A stretch of 12,712 nt of DNA from Oscillospiraceae bacterium (GCA_016295225.1 JAEDLP010000050.1:1-12712); one strand, 5' to 3'; shown: positions 1 through 6,503, counted from the stretch's first letter. Notes: generated by a model from the letters alone, not told the origin. Numbers and translations: made by a program.

Positions 1-421
1 CATGATGGAAGGGGCCCTGGAGGGCGTGACCCGTCCCGACGGCACCCGTCCTCTGGTGATCGCCGTCACCCAGCTGACCTCTACCAGTGAAGAGCGCATG
101 CGGGAGGAGCTGCTCATTAACGCGCCCATCGACCAGACCGTCATGCACTATGCGGCCAACGCCGCCAAGGCCGGCCTGGACGGCGTGGTCTGCTCTCCCA
201 TGGAGGCGGGCAAGGTTCACGAGACCTGCGGTGAGGGCTTCCTGACCGTCACCCCCGGCATCCGCTTTGCCGACGGTGATAAGGGCGACCAGGTCCGCGT
301 GACCACCCCCGCTCAGGCCAAGGAGATTGGCTCCGACTACATTGTGGTGGGCCGTCCCATCACTGCCGCTGACGACCCTGTGGCGGCTTACGAGAGATGC
401 ATCGCCGAATTTGTCGGCTGA
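1..421 (+). CDS. pyrF: Orotidine 5'-phosphate decarboxylase, C-terminal part (5' end outside window)
   Basis: Decarboxylates OMP to UMP, the last step of de novo pyrimidine synthesis, in the cytoplasm. The frame is already open at base 2, and the 139 visible residues are the second half of the TIM barrel. Recognisable parts are the TRPDGTRPL stretch, the LTSTSE strand-loop, DQTVMHYAANAAKAGLDGVV and the phosphate-binding end GSDYIVVGRPIT. These match the Bacillus-type (group I) PyrF. The catalytic D-K-D segment must lie upstream of the window. The first ATG codons seen here are internal methionines, not the start. pyrE follows after 23 bases, and the whole set pyrF-pyrE-pyrB-pyrI is read as one operon. 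Identification is confident; only the missing 5' part is unknown. Confidence 0.95.
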   Translation, partial: MMEGALEGVTRPDGTRPLVIAVTQLTSTSEERMREELLINAPIDQTVMHYAANAAKAGLDGVVCSPMEAGKVHETCGEGFLTVTPGIRFADGDKGDQVRVTTPAQAKEIGSDYIVVGRPITAADDPVAAYERCIAEFVG

Positions 422-444
422 TTGGATAATAGGAGGATATTATC

Positions 445-1077
445 ATGAAGAACACCATTGCAAAAGATTTGCTGAAGATCCAGGCCGTCTTCCTGCGCCC
501 TGATGAGCCTTTCACCTGGGCCAGCGGCATCAAGAGCCCCATCTATTGCGACAACCGCCTGACCCTGTCCGACCATCAGGTCCGCACCGATGTGGAGAGC
601 GGCCTGGCCGCCCTGGTCAAGGAGCACTATCCCGAAGCGGAAGTCCTCATGGGCACCAGCACCGCCGGCATCGCCCACGCTGCCATCACCGCCCAGATGC
701 TGGAGCTGCCCATGGGCTATGTCCGCTCCGGGGCCAAGGACCACGGCCGCAAGAACCAGATCGAGGGCAAGCTGGTCCCCGGTCAGAAGGTGGTCGTCGT
801 GGAAGACCTGATTTCCACCGGCGGCAGCGTCCTGGAGGTCGTGGACGTCCTGCGCCAGGCCGGGGCTGAGGTCCTGGGCATTGTCAGCATCTTTACCTAC
901 GGGATGAAGAAGAGTGTGGACCGTCTGGCCGAGGCCAACGTGAAGAACGTGAGCCTCACCGACCTGGATACCGTGGCTGCCGTGGCAGCCGCCGAGGGCT
1001 ACATCCGTCCCGAGGATCAGGCCCGCCTCATCGCCTTCCGCAACAACCCCTCCGACGAGAGCTGGATCGGGAAGTAA
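445..1077 (+). CDS. pyrE: Orotate phosphoribosyltransferase
   Basis: Transfers phosphoribose from PRPP to orotate, giving OMP for PyrF encoded just upstream. The 210-residue length is normal for the family. The PRPP-binding signature VVVVEDLISTGGS occupies residues 116-128, with the acidic pair E120-D121. The flexible catalytic loop is the KDHGRKNQIEG region near residue 100. The N-terminal substrate segment FTWASGIKSPIYCDNR is also present. The ATG start is supported by a perfect AGGAGG at 431-436, eight bases ahead. It sits between pyrF and pyrB in the pyrimidine operon. No frame damage is seen. Confidence 0.97.
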   Translation: MKNTIAKDLLKIQAVFLRPDEPFTWASGIKSPIYCDNRLTLSDHQVRTDVESGLAALVKEHYPEAEVLMGTSTAGIAHAAITAQMLELPMGYVRSGAKDHGRKNQIEGKLVPGQKVVVVEDLISTGGSVLEVVDVLRQAGAEVLGIVSIFTYGMKKSVDRLAEANVKNVSLTDLDTVAAVAAAEGYIRPEDQARLIAFRNNPSDESWIGK

Positions 1078-1129
1078 TCATTGTCTGTGGCCATTTTGTG
1101 CCGTCAATTACTGTGAAAGGAATGGTCAT

Positions 1130-2047
1130 ATGAAACGTGATTTGATCGACATTACCGACCTGTCCGTGTCGGAGATCGACGAACTGATTGCCAAGGCGGA
1201 GGATATCATTGAGCACCCCGAGGAGTATCGGGAAAAGTGCCGCTATAAGAAGCTGGCCACCCTGTTTTATGAGCCCTCCACCCGGACCCGCCTGAGCTTT
1301 GAGGCCGCCATGTACGAGCTGGGCGGCCAGGTTCTGGGCTTCTCCTCTGCGGACAACTCCTCCGCCGCCAAGGGGGAGAGCGTGGCGGACACCGCCCGGA
1401 CGGTGAGCTGCTTCGCCGATATCATCGCCATGCGCCACCCCAAGGAGGGCGCCCCCCTGGTGGCCTCCATGAAGGCCACGGTCCCGGTCATCAACGCCGG
1501 CGACGGCGGCCATCACCACCCCACCCAGACCCTGACTGACCTGCTGACCATCAAGCGGGAGAAGGGGAGACTGGACAATCTGGTGGTGGGCTGCTGCGGC
1601 GACCTGAAGTTCGGCCGCACCGTCCACTCCCTGATCGGGGCCATGTCCCGGTACAAGAACGTCCGCTTTGTGCTGATCTCCCCCGAGGAGCTGCGGGTGC
1701 CGGAGAGCGTCCGCACCGACCTGCTGGAGCGCAACGGCATTGAATTTTTGGAGACTACTTCTCTGGAGGATGCCATGCCTCAGTTGGACATCCTCTACAT
1801 GACCCGGGTCCAGCGGGAGCGCTTCTTCAACGAGGACGACTATGTCCGCCTGAAGGACAGCTACATCCTGACTCCGGATAAGCTGCGCACGGCCAAGTGG
1901 GATCTGGCCATCCTGCATCCCCTGCCTCGTGTGAACGAGATTTCCATCGCCATCGATGACGACCCCAGAGCCTGCTATTTCCGCCAGGTCCTCTGCGGCA
2001 AGTTCATCCGCATGGCCCTCATCCTGAAACTGCTGGAGGTGGAGTGA
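1130..2047 (+). CDS. pyrB: Aspartate carbamoyltransferase, catalytic chain
   Basis: Condenses carbamoyl phosphate with aspartate to carbamoyl-aspartate, the committed step of pyrimidine synthesis. At 305 residues it has the usual catalytic-chain length. The carbamoyl-phosphate loop S50-T-R-T-R54 lies within FYEPSTRTRLSFE. The SAAKGESVADT loop near residue 80 carries the neighbouring-subunit lysine. H130 in HHHPTQTL corresponds to E. coli His134, and H263-P-L-P-R267 is the aspartate-side loop. The start is supported by AAAGGA about eight bases ahead of the ATG. The gap to pyrE is 52 bases, and pyrI starts two bases after the stop codon begins a one-base gap, so the two chains are probably translationally coupled. 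A pyrI partner implies an allosteric holoenzyme rather than the free trimer of Bacillus subtilis. Confidence 0.97.
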   Translation: MKRDLIDITDLSVSEIDELIAKAEDIIEHPEEYREKCRYKKLATLFYEPSTRTRLSFEAAMYELGGQVLGFSSADNSSAAKGESVADTARTVSCFADIIAMRHPKEGAPLVASMKATVPVINAGDGGHHHPTQTLTDLLTIKREKGRLDNLVVGCCGDLKFGRTVHSLIGAMSRYKNVRFVLISPEELRVPESVRTDLLERNGIEFLETTSLEDAMPQLDILYMTRVQRERFFNEDDYVRLKDSYILTPDKLRTAKWDLAILHPLPRVNEISIAIDDDPRACYFRQVLCGKFIRMALILKLLEVE

Positions 2048-2048
2048 G

Positions 2049-2471
2049 ATGATTATCGGAACCATCGTGGACGGCATTGTGATCGACCATATCCCCGCTG
2101 GTCGGGGAATGGATCTCTATGAAAAGCTGGGCCTGGACAAGCTGGAGTGCGAGGTGGCCGTCATCAAGAACGCCTCCAGCGGCAAGTACGGCAAGAAGGA
2201 TATTCTGAAGATCAACGAGGTCATCGACCTGAACTATGATATGCTGGGCTACATCGACCCCCATATCACCGTGAATATCATTCGCGGCGGCGAGCGGATG
2301 GAGAAGATCCATCCCCACCTGCCCGAGACCATCACCGGCGTCATCCGCTGCAAGAACCCCCGGTGCATCACCTCCATCGAGCAGGAGCTGCCCCACGTCT
2401 TCCGGCTGACCGACCGGGAACACGGCGTCTACCGCTGCCTCTACTGCGACACCAAGGGCGGGAAGAAGTAA
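2049..2471 (+). CDS. pyrI: Aspartate carbamoyltransferase, regulatory chain
   Basis: Non-catalytic chain that assembles with PyrB and transmits allosteric control by nucleotides (established for E. coli PyrI). The allosteric domain shows GIVIDHIPAGRG near residues 9-20 and KKDILKINEV near residue 55. The C-terminal zinc domain holds four cysteines in the expected spacing: C101-x4-C106 and C130-x2-C133. At 140 residues it is slightly shorter than the E. coli protein, mainly at the ends. The ATG lies one base after the pyrB stop, with the purine-rich GGAGGTGGAG end of pyrB acting as ribosome site. It is the last gene of the operon, since a strong terminator follows 10 bases later. Confidence 0.95.
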   Translation: MIIGTIVDGIVIDHIPAGRGMDLYEKLGLDKLECEVAVIKNASSGKYGKKDILKINEVIDLNYDMLGYIDPHITVNIIRGGERMEKIHPHLPETITGVIRCKNPRCITSIEQELPHVFRLTDREHGVYRCLYCDTKGGKK

Positions 2472-2481
2472 ATACGCGACG

Positions 2482-2508
2482 AAGGGACCTGCCTCGGCAG
2501 GTCCTTTT
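2482..2508 (+). terminator. Intrinsic terminator after pyrI
   Basis: A GC-rich stem pairs GGACCTGCC (2485-2493) with GGCAGGTCC (2496-2504). It is lengthened by AAG/UUU pairing at the base and followed by TTTTCT. It closes the pyrimidine operon and separates it from the sigma factor gene. Confidence 0.9.
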
Positions 2509-2513
2509 CTGCG

Positions 2514-2542
2514 TTGTATCGGGCTGGGAAGTATGATAGAAT
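2514..2542 (+). promoter_or_regulatory. Possible sigma-A promoter of the ECF sigma gene
   Basis: TTGTAT (2514-2519) is separated by 17 bases from TAGAAT (2537-2542), 35 bases ahead of the sigma factor start. The -10 box is close to consensus (5/6) but the -35 box is weak (3/6). An overlapping TATGAT at 2532-2537 could serve instead, although no good -35 box is spaced for it. Confidence 0.35.
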
Positions 2543-2577
2543 GAAAGCGTACCAATCCGAAAGGACATGAACGCGCT

Positions 2578-3135
2578 ATGATACTATACATGGCCCTGAT
2601 GGAGGACCCGGGGCATATTTCTCTATTTGAACAGATTTATCAAACCTACCGTGGGGCCATGTTCGGCATCGCCGTGGCCGTCCTGCGGGACCACCACCTG
2701 GCCGAGGATGCGGTTTCCGAGGCGTTTCTTAAGATTGCCAAAAATATGAACAAAATTTCTGCGCTGGACGGTCAGGTCAGGAGGGATTACATCGTGATTC
2801 TTACCAGGAACAGCGCCTTGGATCTTTACCGTCAGCGGCAGAAGCAGGGGAGTGTGGTGGACTTTCTGGAGGAACTGCCGGACCCTGTAGGAAGTTATAC
2901 CATGGATGAGACCATGTTCAGCAAAGAGGGTTATGACCGCTTGGTCCGGGCCATCCACGACCTGCCGGTCATTTACCGGGACACCATGAAGCTCTATTAT
3001 CTCTTTGAACACACGGCGGCGGAGATCGCTGCCCTGATGGGCGTTAAGGAGAACACGGTGGATGCTCGTCTGTCCCGGGGCAGAAAGAAACTGGCTGCCA
3101 TGCTGGCCAAGGAAGAGGAGGGGAGCGCACTGTGA
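2578..3135 (+). CDS. RNA polymerase sigma factor, ECF-type (sigma-70 family)
   Basis: Directs RNA polymerase to an unknown set of promoters. The 185 residues have the two-domain ECF layout. Region 2 spans about residues 15-80, with HHLAEDAVSEAFLKI followed by RNSALDLYRQRQKQ for the -10 contact. Region 4 spans about residues 120-180, with LPVIYRDTMKLYYLFEHTAAEIAALMGV, then a helix-turn-helix NTVDARLSRGRKKL. The start is not certain: AAAGGA (2560-2565) lies 12 bases ahead of the chosen ATG, a long spacing, and the next in-frame ATG (2590) is even further. The 93-aa gene starts inside this gene's stop codon (GTGA overlap), as expected for a sigma/anti-sigma pair. The target regulon cannot be read from the window. 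Confidence 0.88.
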   Translation: MILYMALMEDPGHISLFEQIYQTYRGAMFGIAVAVLRDHHLAEDAVSEAFLKIAKNMNKISALDGQVRRDYIVILTRNSALDLYRQRQKQGSVVDFLEELPDPVGSYTMDETMFSKEGYDRLVRAIHDLPVIYRDTMKLYYLFEHTAAEIAALMGVKENTVDARLSRGRKKLAAMLAKEEEGSAL

Positions 3136-3413
3136 AACAGGAATTACAGGATGAGATGTTTGAGGCCATGCTGCGCAGCGCCTTCCAAGATCACCGCGAG
3201 GAGGAAGAACTCCATACGGAGGAGGAACTCCGGGCCAGGGGCGTGGAACCCCACCGGTTTTCCCCCGAGTTTGAGAAAAAGATGAAGAAACTTACTAAGG
3301 AAATGCGGCGGAAGGAGCGGCGGAATGGTCAAAGCAAGTGGACCCGGCATACAGCGGCTGTGTTTGCAGCGCTGATCTTTGGGATCAAGCAGCTTTTGGA
3401 CATAGATGAATAA
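3132..3413 (+). CDS. Small charged protein coupled to the ECF sigma factor; candidate minimal anti-sigma factor
   Basis: I do not recognise a named family with certainty. It begins at GTG 3132, overlapping the sigma stop by four bases, with AGGAGGGG as ribosome site. The 93 residues are rich in Glu, Lys and Arg. An acidic stretch lies near residues 22-35, followed by a FSPEFEKKMKKL segment (near residue 44) and a basic MRRKERR segment. After that comes only a short hydrophobic stretch (HTAAVFAALIFGI, about residues 70-82) and the stop. The FSPEFEKKMKKL segment resembles one I recall from the cytoplasmic part of proteins next to ECF sigma factors in clostridia, which usually continue through a membrane helix into an extracellular domain. 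Here nothing follows the hydrophobic stretch, and no frameshift continuation is visible in the next 96 bases. An anti-sigma or co-regulator role is inferred from coupling only. Confidence 0.72.
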   Translation: MKQELQDEMFEAMLRSAFQDHREEEELHTEEELRARGVEPHRFSPEFEKKMKKLTKEMRRKERRNGQSKWTRHTAAVFAALIFGIKQLLDIDE

Positions 3414-3416
3414 GAG

Positions 3417-3448
3417 TTCAAAAAAGTTTTTGAAAAATTCAAAAACTT
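3417..3448. repeat. Three-armed AT-rich dyad (alternating inverted repeats)
   Basis: The order is TTCAAAAA (3417-3424), TTTTTGAA (3427-3434), TTCAAAAA (3438-3445). The middle arm can pair with either flank. The right-hand pairing is the better one: AAGTTTTTGAA (3424-3434) with TTCAAAAACTT (3438-3448), 11 bp around AAA. No U-run follows, so it is not a standard terminator. It lies between the sigma pair and the next gene. Confidence 0.6.
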
Positions 3449-3509
3449 GTCAGGTACACATCCTTTCTTTCGTTATTCTTGGTGAAAGCAAAGAAAAGGA
3501 GGTGTAACG

Positions 3510-4010
3510 ATGGGTAACTATGTGCAACACATACTTAGCCAGGAAGCGGGATATGATCCCGGATATTGGATCCTGACCGACACGTTCCTGTCCCTCGCCC
3601 TTTGCCTGCTTATCTGCGGCATTTCCTGGGCGCTTTTGAAGCGGCGATACTTTCGGGCGAATATCGTTTACCTGATCGTTGTGGGGGTATTGCTAGTGCT
3701 GCCCCAATTCTTTTTGGATGTGCCAACAGCGTTTTTAGGCAACGATGTGTTTTTGCTGATTTGTATTTGGGATCACTATTGGGCGAGAAATCGGTTGGGA
3801 AAGACGTCCCTTTCCCCGCAAAAGGCCCGGCGGATTCAGGTCGCCAGTGCTGTGATCCTGAGCCTTTGCTGGCTCTTGTGTCTGCTTGAGGTGGGGTTCT
3901 TCCGGGAACTGAACCGGACGTCGCTACTGGTAACGGCAGGGTATCTTTGGGCCCACGCCTATTATCACCGGAAAGATGTGGATGAGCCGAAGGATTCCTA
4001 TTTCCTTTGA
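3510..4010 (+). CDS. Hypothetical integral membrane protein
   Basis: Not recognised. It is a 166-residue protein with four or five hydrophobic helices, at about residues 22-43, 51-70, 75-91 (the least certain), 111-131 and 136-151. A basic loop KRRYFR lies after the first helix and a positively charged stretch (KTSLSPQKARR) before the fourth. The C-terminus is short and hydrophilic (KDVDEPKDSYFL). The ATG is fixed by a strong AAAGGAGGTG site at 3496-3504. Its coding sequence looks more AT-rich and less GC3-biased than the pyr genes, so later acquisition is possible. A 96-base gap separates it from the sigma operon, and TTGTCA at 3447-3452 could be a -35 box, but no convincing -10 follows. Whether the upstream sigma factor controls it is unknown. 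Confidence 0.8.
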   Translation: MGNYVQHILSQEAGYDPGYWILTDTFLSLALCLLICGISWALLKRRYFRANIVYLIVVGVLLVLPQFFLDVPTAFLGNDVFLLICIWDHYWARNRLGKTSLSPQKARRIQVASAVILSLCWLLCLLEVGFFRELNRTSLLVTAGYLWAHAYYHRKDVDEPKDSYFL

Positions 4011-4108
4011 ACGGTCCAGATCATGAGGGATACGATAGGACCGGAAACATCTCTCTGTGGCCTTCAACGTTCTGGCGTACTAAAAACGACCGGAAGAGAA
4101 AGTAAACC

Positions 4109-4137
4109 TTGAGCCTTGCCTTCCAATGTGCTATGAT
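4109..4137 (+). promoter_or_regulatory. Sigma-A promoter with extended -10
   Basis: TTGAGC (4109-4114) is 17 bases from TATGAT (4132-4137). A TG dinucleotide at 4129-4130 gives the extended -10 form TGCTATGAT. It is well placed for the 113-aa membrane protein starting at 4179. The rest of the 168-base gap after the previous gene shows nothing recognisable. Confidence 0.75.
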
Positions 4138-4178
4138 GGTAGCAATCAAACTGCCCATCCTGGGAAGGAGGTCCCCCT

Positions 4179-4520
4179 ATGTCAGCATTCCTCACCCAAC
4201 TGCCCTGGGTCATCATTTGGATCGTGGTCCTGATCAGCCAGGACCGGTTCATCCGCCGCAAGAATTGGTTCGGGTCCCTCATCCTCATCTGGGTCTCCCT
4301 CATCCTCAGCTTTGCCTGGGATATCCTGGTGAAGGTCCTGCCCGAGGGCTGGAACATGGACTTTTCCAGCCGGTTCTGGCTCCTCTTTGTCATCACTGCC
4401 ATCCTCCACGTTCTGGGCCGGCAGAGAGACAAGAAGGCCATGAAGCGGGAGATCAAGGATGCCTATGCCCAGCCTGCCGAGGCAAAGCCGGAAAACCCCG
4501 AAGACCCCCCTGAAGAATAA
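4179..4520 (+). CDS. Hypothetical small membrane protein
   Basis: Not recognised. The 113 residues hold three hydrophobic segments, at about 5-20, 31-53 and 64-81, the first two separated by a basic RFIRRK turn. A charged cytoplasmic-looking tail follows (RQRDKKAMKREIKD, then a Pro/Glu-rich end). The ATG is fixed by AAGGAGG at 4165-4171, seven bases ahead. It has its own promoter just upstream and a terminator four bases after the stop, so it is probably monocistronic. The layout resembles other three-helix membrane proteins of unknown function, and no catalytic motif is visible. Confidence 0.82.
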   Translation: MSAFLTQLPWVIIWIVVLISQDRFIRRKNWFGSLILIWVSLILSFAWDILVKVLPEGWNMDFSSRFWLLFVITAILHVLGRQRDKKAMKREIKDAYAQPAEAKPENPEDPPEE

Positions 4521-4524
4521 CACA

Positions 4525-4560
4525 AAACCGCGAGGAGAGTTTTTTCTTTCCTCGCGGTTT
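4525..4560. terminator. Shared bidirectional terminator
   Basis: A perfect 12-bp stem pairs AAACCGCGAGGA (4525-4536) with TCCTCGCGGTTT (4549-4560) around a 12-base loop. The + strand stem ends in TTT, and the - strand stem is followed by TTTTGTG. It sits between two converging genes, four bases after one stop and two bases after the other, so it probably ends both. Confidence 0.88.
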
Positions 4561-4562
4561 CC

Positions 4563-4811
4563 TCATGTTCCGTTGATCAAGGCTTCCTTCTGGATCCGGG
4601 TGAGCTGCTTGATGCGCCACTCCCGGGCCATGGCTTCCTCCTTGGTTTCGAAGCACTCGTGATACACCAGCTCCACCGGCCGCCGGGGCCGGGTGTATTT
4701 GGATGCTGTGCCGGCGTTGTGGGCGGCCAGACGCTTCTCCAGGTTGTTGGTCCAGCCGGTGTAGTAGGTGCCGTCGGCACAGCGGAGGATGTAAGTAAAA
4801 TTCTCAGCCAT
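4563..4811 (-). CDS. GIY-YIG nuclease superfamily protein (UPF0213/YhbQ-like)
   Basis: A single-domain GIY-YIG protein of 82 residues, the usual size of the UPF0213 family. It begins MAENFTYILRCADGTYYTGWTN, giving the YIL...YTG strand pair, followed by LEKRLAAHNAG with the conserved Arg and KYTRPRRPVELVYHE with the following strand. A glutamate in the EEAMAREWRIKQL helix fits the metal-binding Glu of the fold. Family members are thought to act on DNA, but cellular roles are poorly defined. A longer form from a TTG at 4835 would add eight residues. That codon lacks a ribosome site, so I chose the ATG at 4811, which has only a weak GGGAAG 11 bases ahead. Confidence 0.88.
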   Translation of the reverse strand: MAENFTYILRCADGTYYTGWTNNLEKRLAAHNAGTASKYTRPRRPVELVYHECFETKEEAMAREWRIKQLTRIQKEALINGT

Positions 4812-4886
4812 AGAATATCTTGCTTCCCGTTTCAAAATGAGTTAAAATACTTAAATAACCGTTTCTGTCGATAAGAAACTTTTCGG

Positions 4887-5657
4887 TCAGGATGCTGTCT
4901 GGGCGAAGTACTTGTCCACCCCGTTGGCGATGCCGGTGACGATGTCAGCCTGGTAGTCCGGGCTGTTCAGCAGGACGTCTTCCTGGGGATTGGACAGAAA
5001 CCCCATCTCCACGATGGTCACCGGGATCTGGCACCAGTTGATGCCGCTCATGGTATCAGTCTCCCACACCGATAACGCCTTGGCCCCGGTGGCGGTTGCC
5101 AGTCCGTCCAGCACCAGGTCGGACAGCAGCCGGCATTGGGAGTAAAGCCTGCCGATGGGGTAGGGGCTCTGGGCCGTGGGGCAGAGGGTCATGGCCCCGC
5201 TGGCGGAGGAATCCTCGGACCCGTTGGCGTGAATACGCAGGAAGATGTCGCCGGACTGGTTGGCGATCTCCGCTCGCTCCCGGTTGCTCAAGTTGACGTC
5301 GTGATCCTCCCGCACCATGACCACCTGATATCCCCGGGCGGTCAGCTCGTCCCGCAGCAGCTGGGAGACGGTGAGGGTCAGTTCATATTCCGGGATGCCG
5401 GTGGACACCCCGGCGGTGCCGCCGGTGACCTTCATCTTGGTCTCAACGGAACCGGGACCGATGGGCTCCTGGTCGGTGTTGGCCCGGGCCTGATGCCCCG
5501 GGTCGATGACCACGGTTTTGGGGGCAGGCGGGTCGGCGGTTGCGGCCTCCGCTGCCGGCTCTTGGACGGGGGACTCCTGGGCGGCGCTGCTGCCGCAGCC
5601 TGGGAGACAGGCCAGCAAAAGACAGCATGCAAGCAGAGAGAAAACGGTACGTTTCAT
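4887..5657 (-). CDS. Lipoprotein N-acetylmuramoyl-L-alanine amidase (Amidase_3)
   Basis: Predicted zinc amidase that cuts the bond between MurNAc and L-alanine in peptidoglycan, anchored outside the membrane as a lipoprotein. With the start chosen here (256 aa), residues 1-21 form a lipoprotein signal with KR, a hydrophobic core and lipobox LPGC (Cys21). A Ser/Glu/Ala/Pro-rich linker runs to about residue 45. The catalytic domain carries the expected zinc ligands H55 (DPGH), E90 (PEYEL) and H143 (RIHANGS), plus catalytic E217 (TIVEMGFLSN). A loop of about 35 residues separates the first two ligands. The SD sequence AGGAG (plus strand 5665-5669) lies seven bases before this ATG and four before an adjacent ATG at 5660. 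A TTG further up (5678) lacks any ribosome site. A consensus promoter precedes it, and it diverges from the thioesterase gene. Confidence 0.93.
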   Translation of the reverse strand: MKRTVFSLLACCLLLACLPGCGSSAAQESPVQEPAAEAATADPPAPKTVVIDPGHQARANTDQEPIGPGSVETKMKVTGGTAGVSTGIPEYELTLTVSQLLRDELTARGYQVVMVREDHDVNLSNRERAEIANQSGDIFLRIHANGSEDSSASGAMTLCPTAQSPYPIGRLYSQCRLLSDLVLDGLATATGAKALSVWETDTMSGINWCQIPVTIVEMGFLSNPQEDVLLNSPDYQADIVTGIANGVDKYFAQTAS

Positions 5658-5692
5658 CATAAAACTCCTGTTGTGCAAGGATTGGATGTTAC

Positions 5693-5721
5693 ATTATATC
5701 GTACAGGCAACCCCTTTTCAA
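5693..5721 (-). promoter_or_regulatory. Sigma-A promoter of the amidase gene
   Basis: Read on the - strand, TTGAAA (plus 5716-5721) is exactly 17 bases from TATAAT (plus 5693-5698), a near-perfect housekeeping promoter 33 bases ahead of the amidase start. The -35 box lies inside the loop of an inverted repeat. Confidence 0.85.
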
Positions 5722-5732
5722 CGGGTTGCCTG
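5704..5732. repeat. Perfect inverted repeat over the amidase -35 box
   Basis: CAGGCAACCC (5704-5713) and GGGTTGCCTG (5723-5732) are exact inverted copies around a nine-base centre that contains the amidase -35 box. On the + strand it is followed by GGTTTGAAAGG, which is not a U-run, and no + strand gene ends nearby. An operator for a dimeric repressor fits better than a terminator. Confidence 0.7.
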
Positions 5733-5753
5733 GGTTTGAAAGGAAGAAAATTT

Positions 5754-6503
5754 GTGAAAAACACGTATACAGCAGAACAGCGGATCACGGCCGCTTTTTC
5801 CGACCGCCGCTGTGAAATGGACATCTTCCACGCGTCCCAACTGTTTCAGGACGCCTTTACCGAGTACTTCACCCAGTACGGCTGTGATGCCATCAGCATG
5901 AGCCGAAGCCACGGCGCGGTCTGGGCCATCGCCCGGTCGAAGATCGTCTATGATCGGATGCCCCTTTGGGGCGAGACCGTCCGCATGACGGTCATTCCGG
6001 TAAAGATCTCCTCGGTGACCATCCACCTGAACGTGCTGGTGGAGAGTTTGGAGGGGACTCCTCTGGTCCGGTGCCGCCAGGAACTGTGCGCCGTGGATGT
6101 CACCGACCACAGCCTGCGCCGGGTGGATACCACGCCCTTTCCTGTGGATCTTGCGGTGTGTCCTCCGGTTTTGGATACGCCCTTCCTCCGAAAGAAGGTA
6201 TCCCTGGACGAAGAGAGCCTGGCCTACCGCCATGTGGTCCGCAGCACAGACACGGACTTCAACGGCCACACGAACAACGTGGCCTATGTGCGCCTGTTGC
6301 TGGACGCTTTCCCGTCGTTCTTCTGGGATCAGCATTTGATTCGGGCATTCGATATCCACTATGCCGCGGAGAGCCGGGAAGGGGAGGAGCTCCAGGTGTA
6401 TCGGAGGATCGAGGGGAGCGAGGTTGATTTCCAGATCAAAGCCGGAGACCGGAGTCTGGTCAAGGCCTTCCTCCGGTTGGAGCCCAGGGGAGAGGGACAG
6501 TGA
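5754..6503 (+). CDS. Acyl-ACP thioesterase (FatA-like, double hotdog)
   Basis: Predicted to release free fatty acids from acyl-acyl carrier protein in the cytoplasm. The 249 residues fit two hotdog halves. The N-terminal half contains DIFHASQLFQDAFTEYFTQYG (about residues 23-43) and the RMPLWGETVRM strand. The C-terminal half contains D168-F-N170-G-H172-T-N-N, the counterpart of the plant DMNQHVNN active-site turn. E206 in YAAESREGEE is a candidate for the third catalytic position. The reading frame stays open far upstream (to 5136), but that part is antisense to the amidase. The GTG at 5754 is chosen because GAAAGGA lies nine bases ahead and the family N-terminus begins there. The next gene overlaps its stop by four bases. 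Confidence 0.87.
   Translation: MKNTYTAEQRITAAFSDRRCEMDIFHASQLFQDAFTEYFTQYGCDAISMSRSHGAVWAIARSKIVYDRMPLWGETVRMTVIPVKISSVTIHLNVLVESLEGTPLVRCRQELCAVDVTDHSLRRVDTTPFPVDLAVCPPVLDTPFLRKKVSLDEESLAYRHVVRSTDTDFNGHTNNVAYVRLLLDAFPSFFWDQHLIRAFDIHYAAESREGEELQVYRRIEGSEVDFQIKAGDRSLVKAFLRLEPRGEGQ

Noticed and set aside
1028..2077. 349-codon open frame on the - strand opposite pyrB
   Set aside because: Shadow of pyrB; no ribosome site or domain.
2526..2551. GGGAAG-16-CGTA as an autoregulatory ECF promoter of the sigma gene
   Set aside because: The -35 element lacks the AAC core, so the match is too weak to call.
2567..2581. Four-codon frame (MNAL) whose TGA overlaps the sigma factor ATG
   Set aside because: Its ATG is one base from the AAAGGA site, too close for initiation. 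Probably chance, although it leaves the sigma start with a long 12-base spacing.
2019..2591. 190-codon open frame on the - strand opposite pyrI
   Set aside because: Antisense shadow spanning the pyrI terminator; Ala/Val/Asp-rich without motifs.
3447..3477. TTGTCA with GTTATT as a promoter for the 166-aa membrane protein
   Set aside because: The -35 box is good, but no acceptable -10 box lies at 16-18 bases. An ECF-type AAC/CGT pair here also has the wrong spacing.
4844..4871. TCGACA-16-TATTTT on the - strand as promoter of the GIY-YIG gene
   Set aside because: Both boxes are weak and the region is AT-rich, so such matches are expected by chance.
5136..5753. Long in-frame extension upstream of the thioesterase
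   Set aside because: It runs antisense through the amidase gene, is Gly-rich low-complexity, and lacks a ribosome site. The GTG at 5754 with GAAAGGA fits the family N-terminus.
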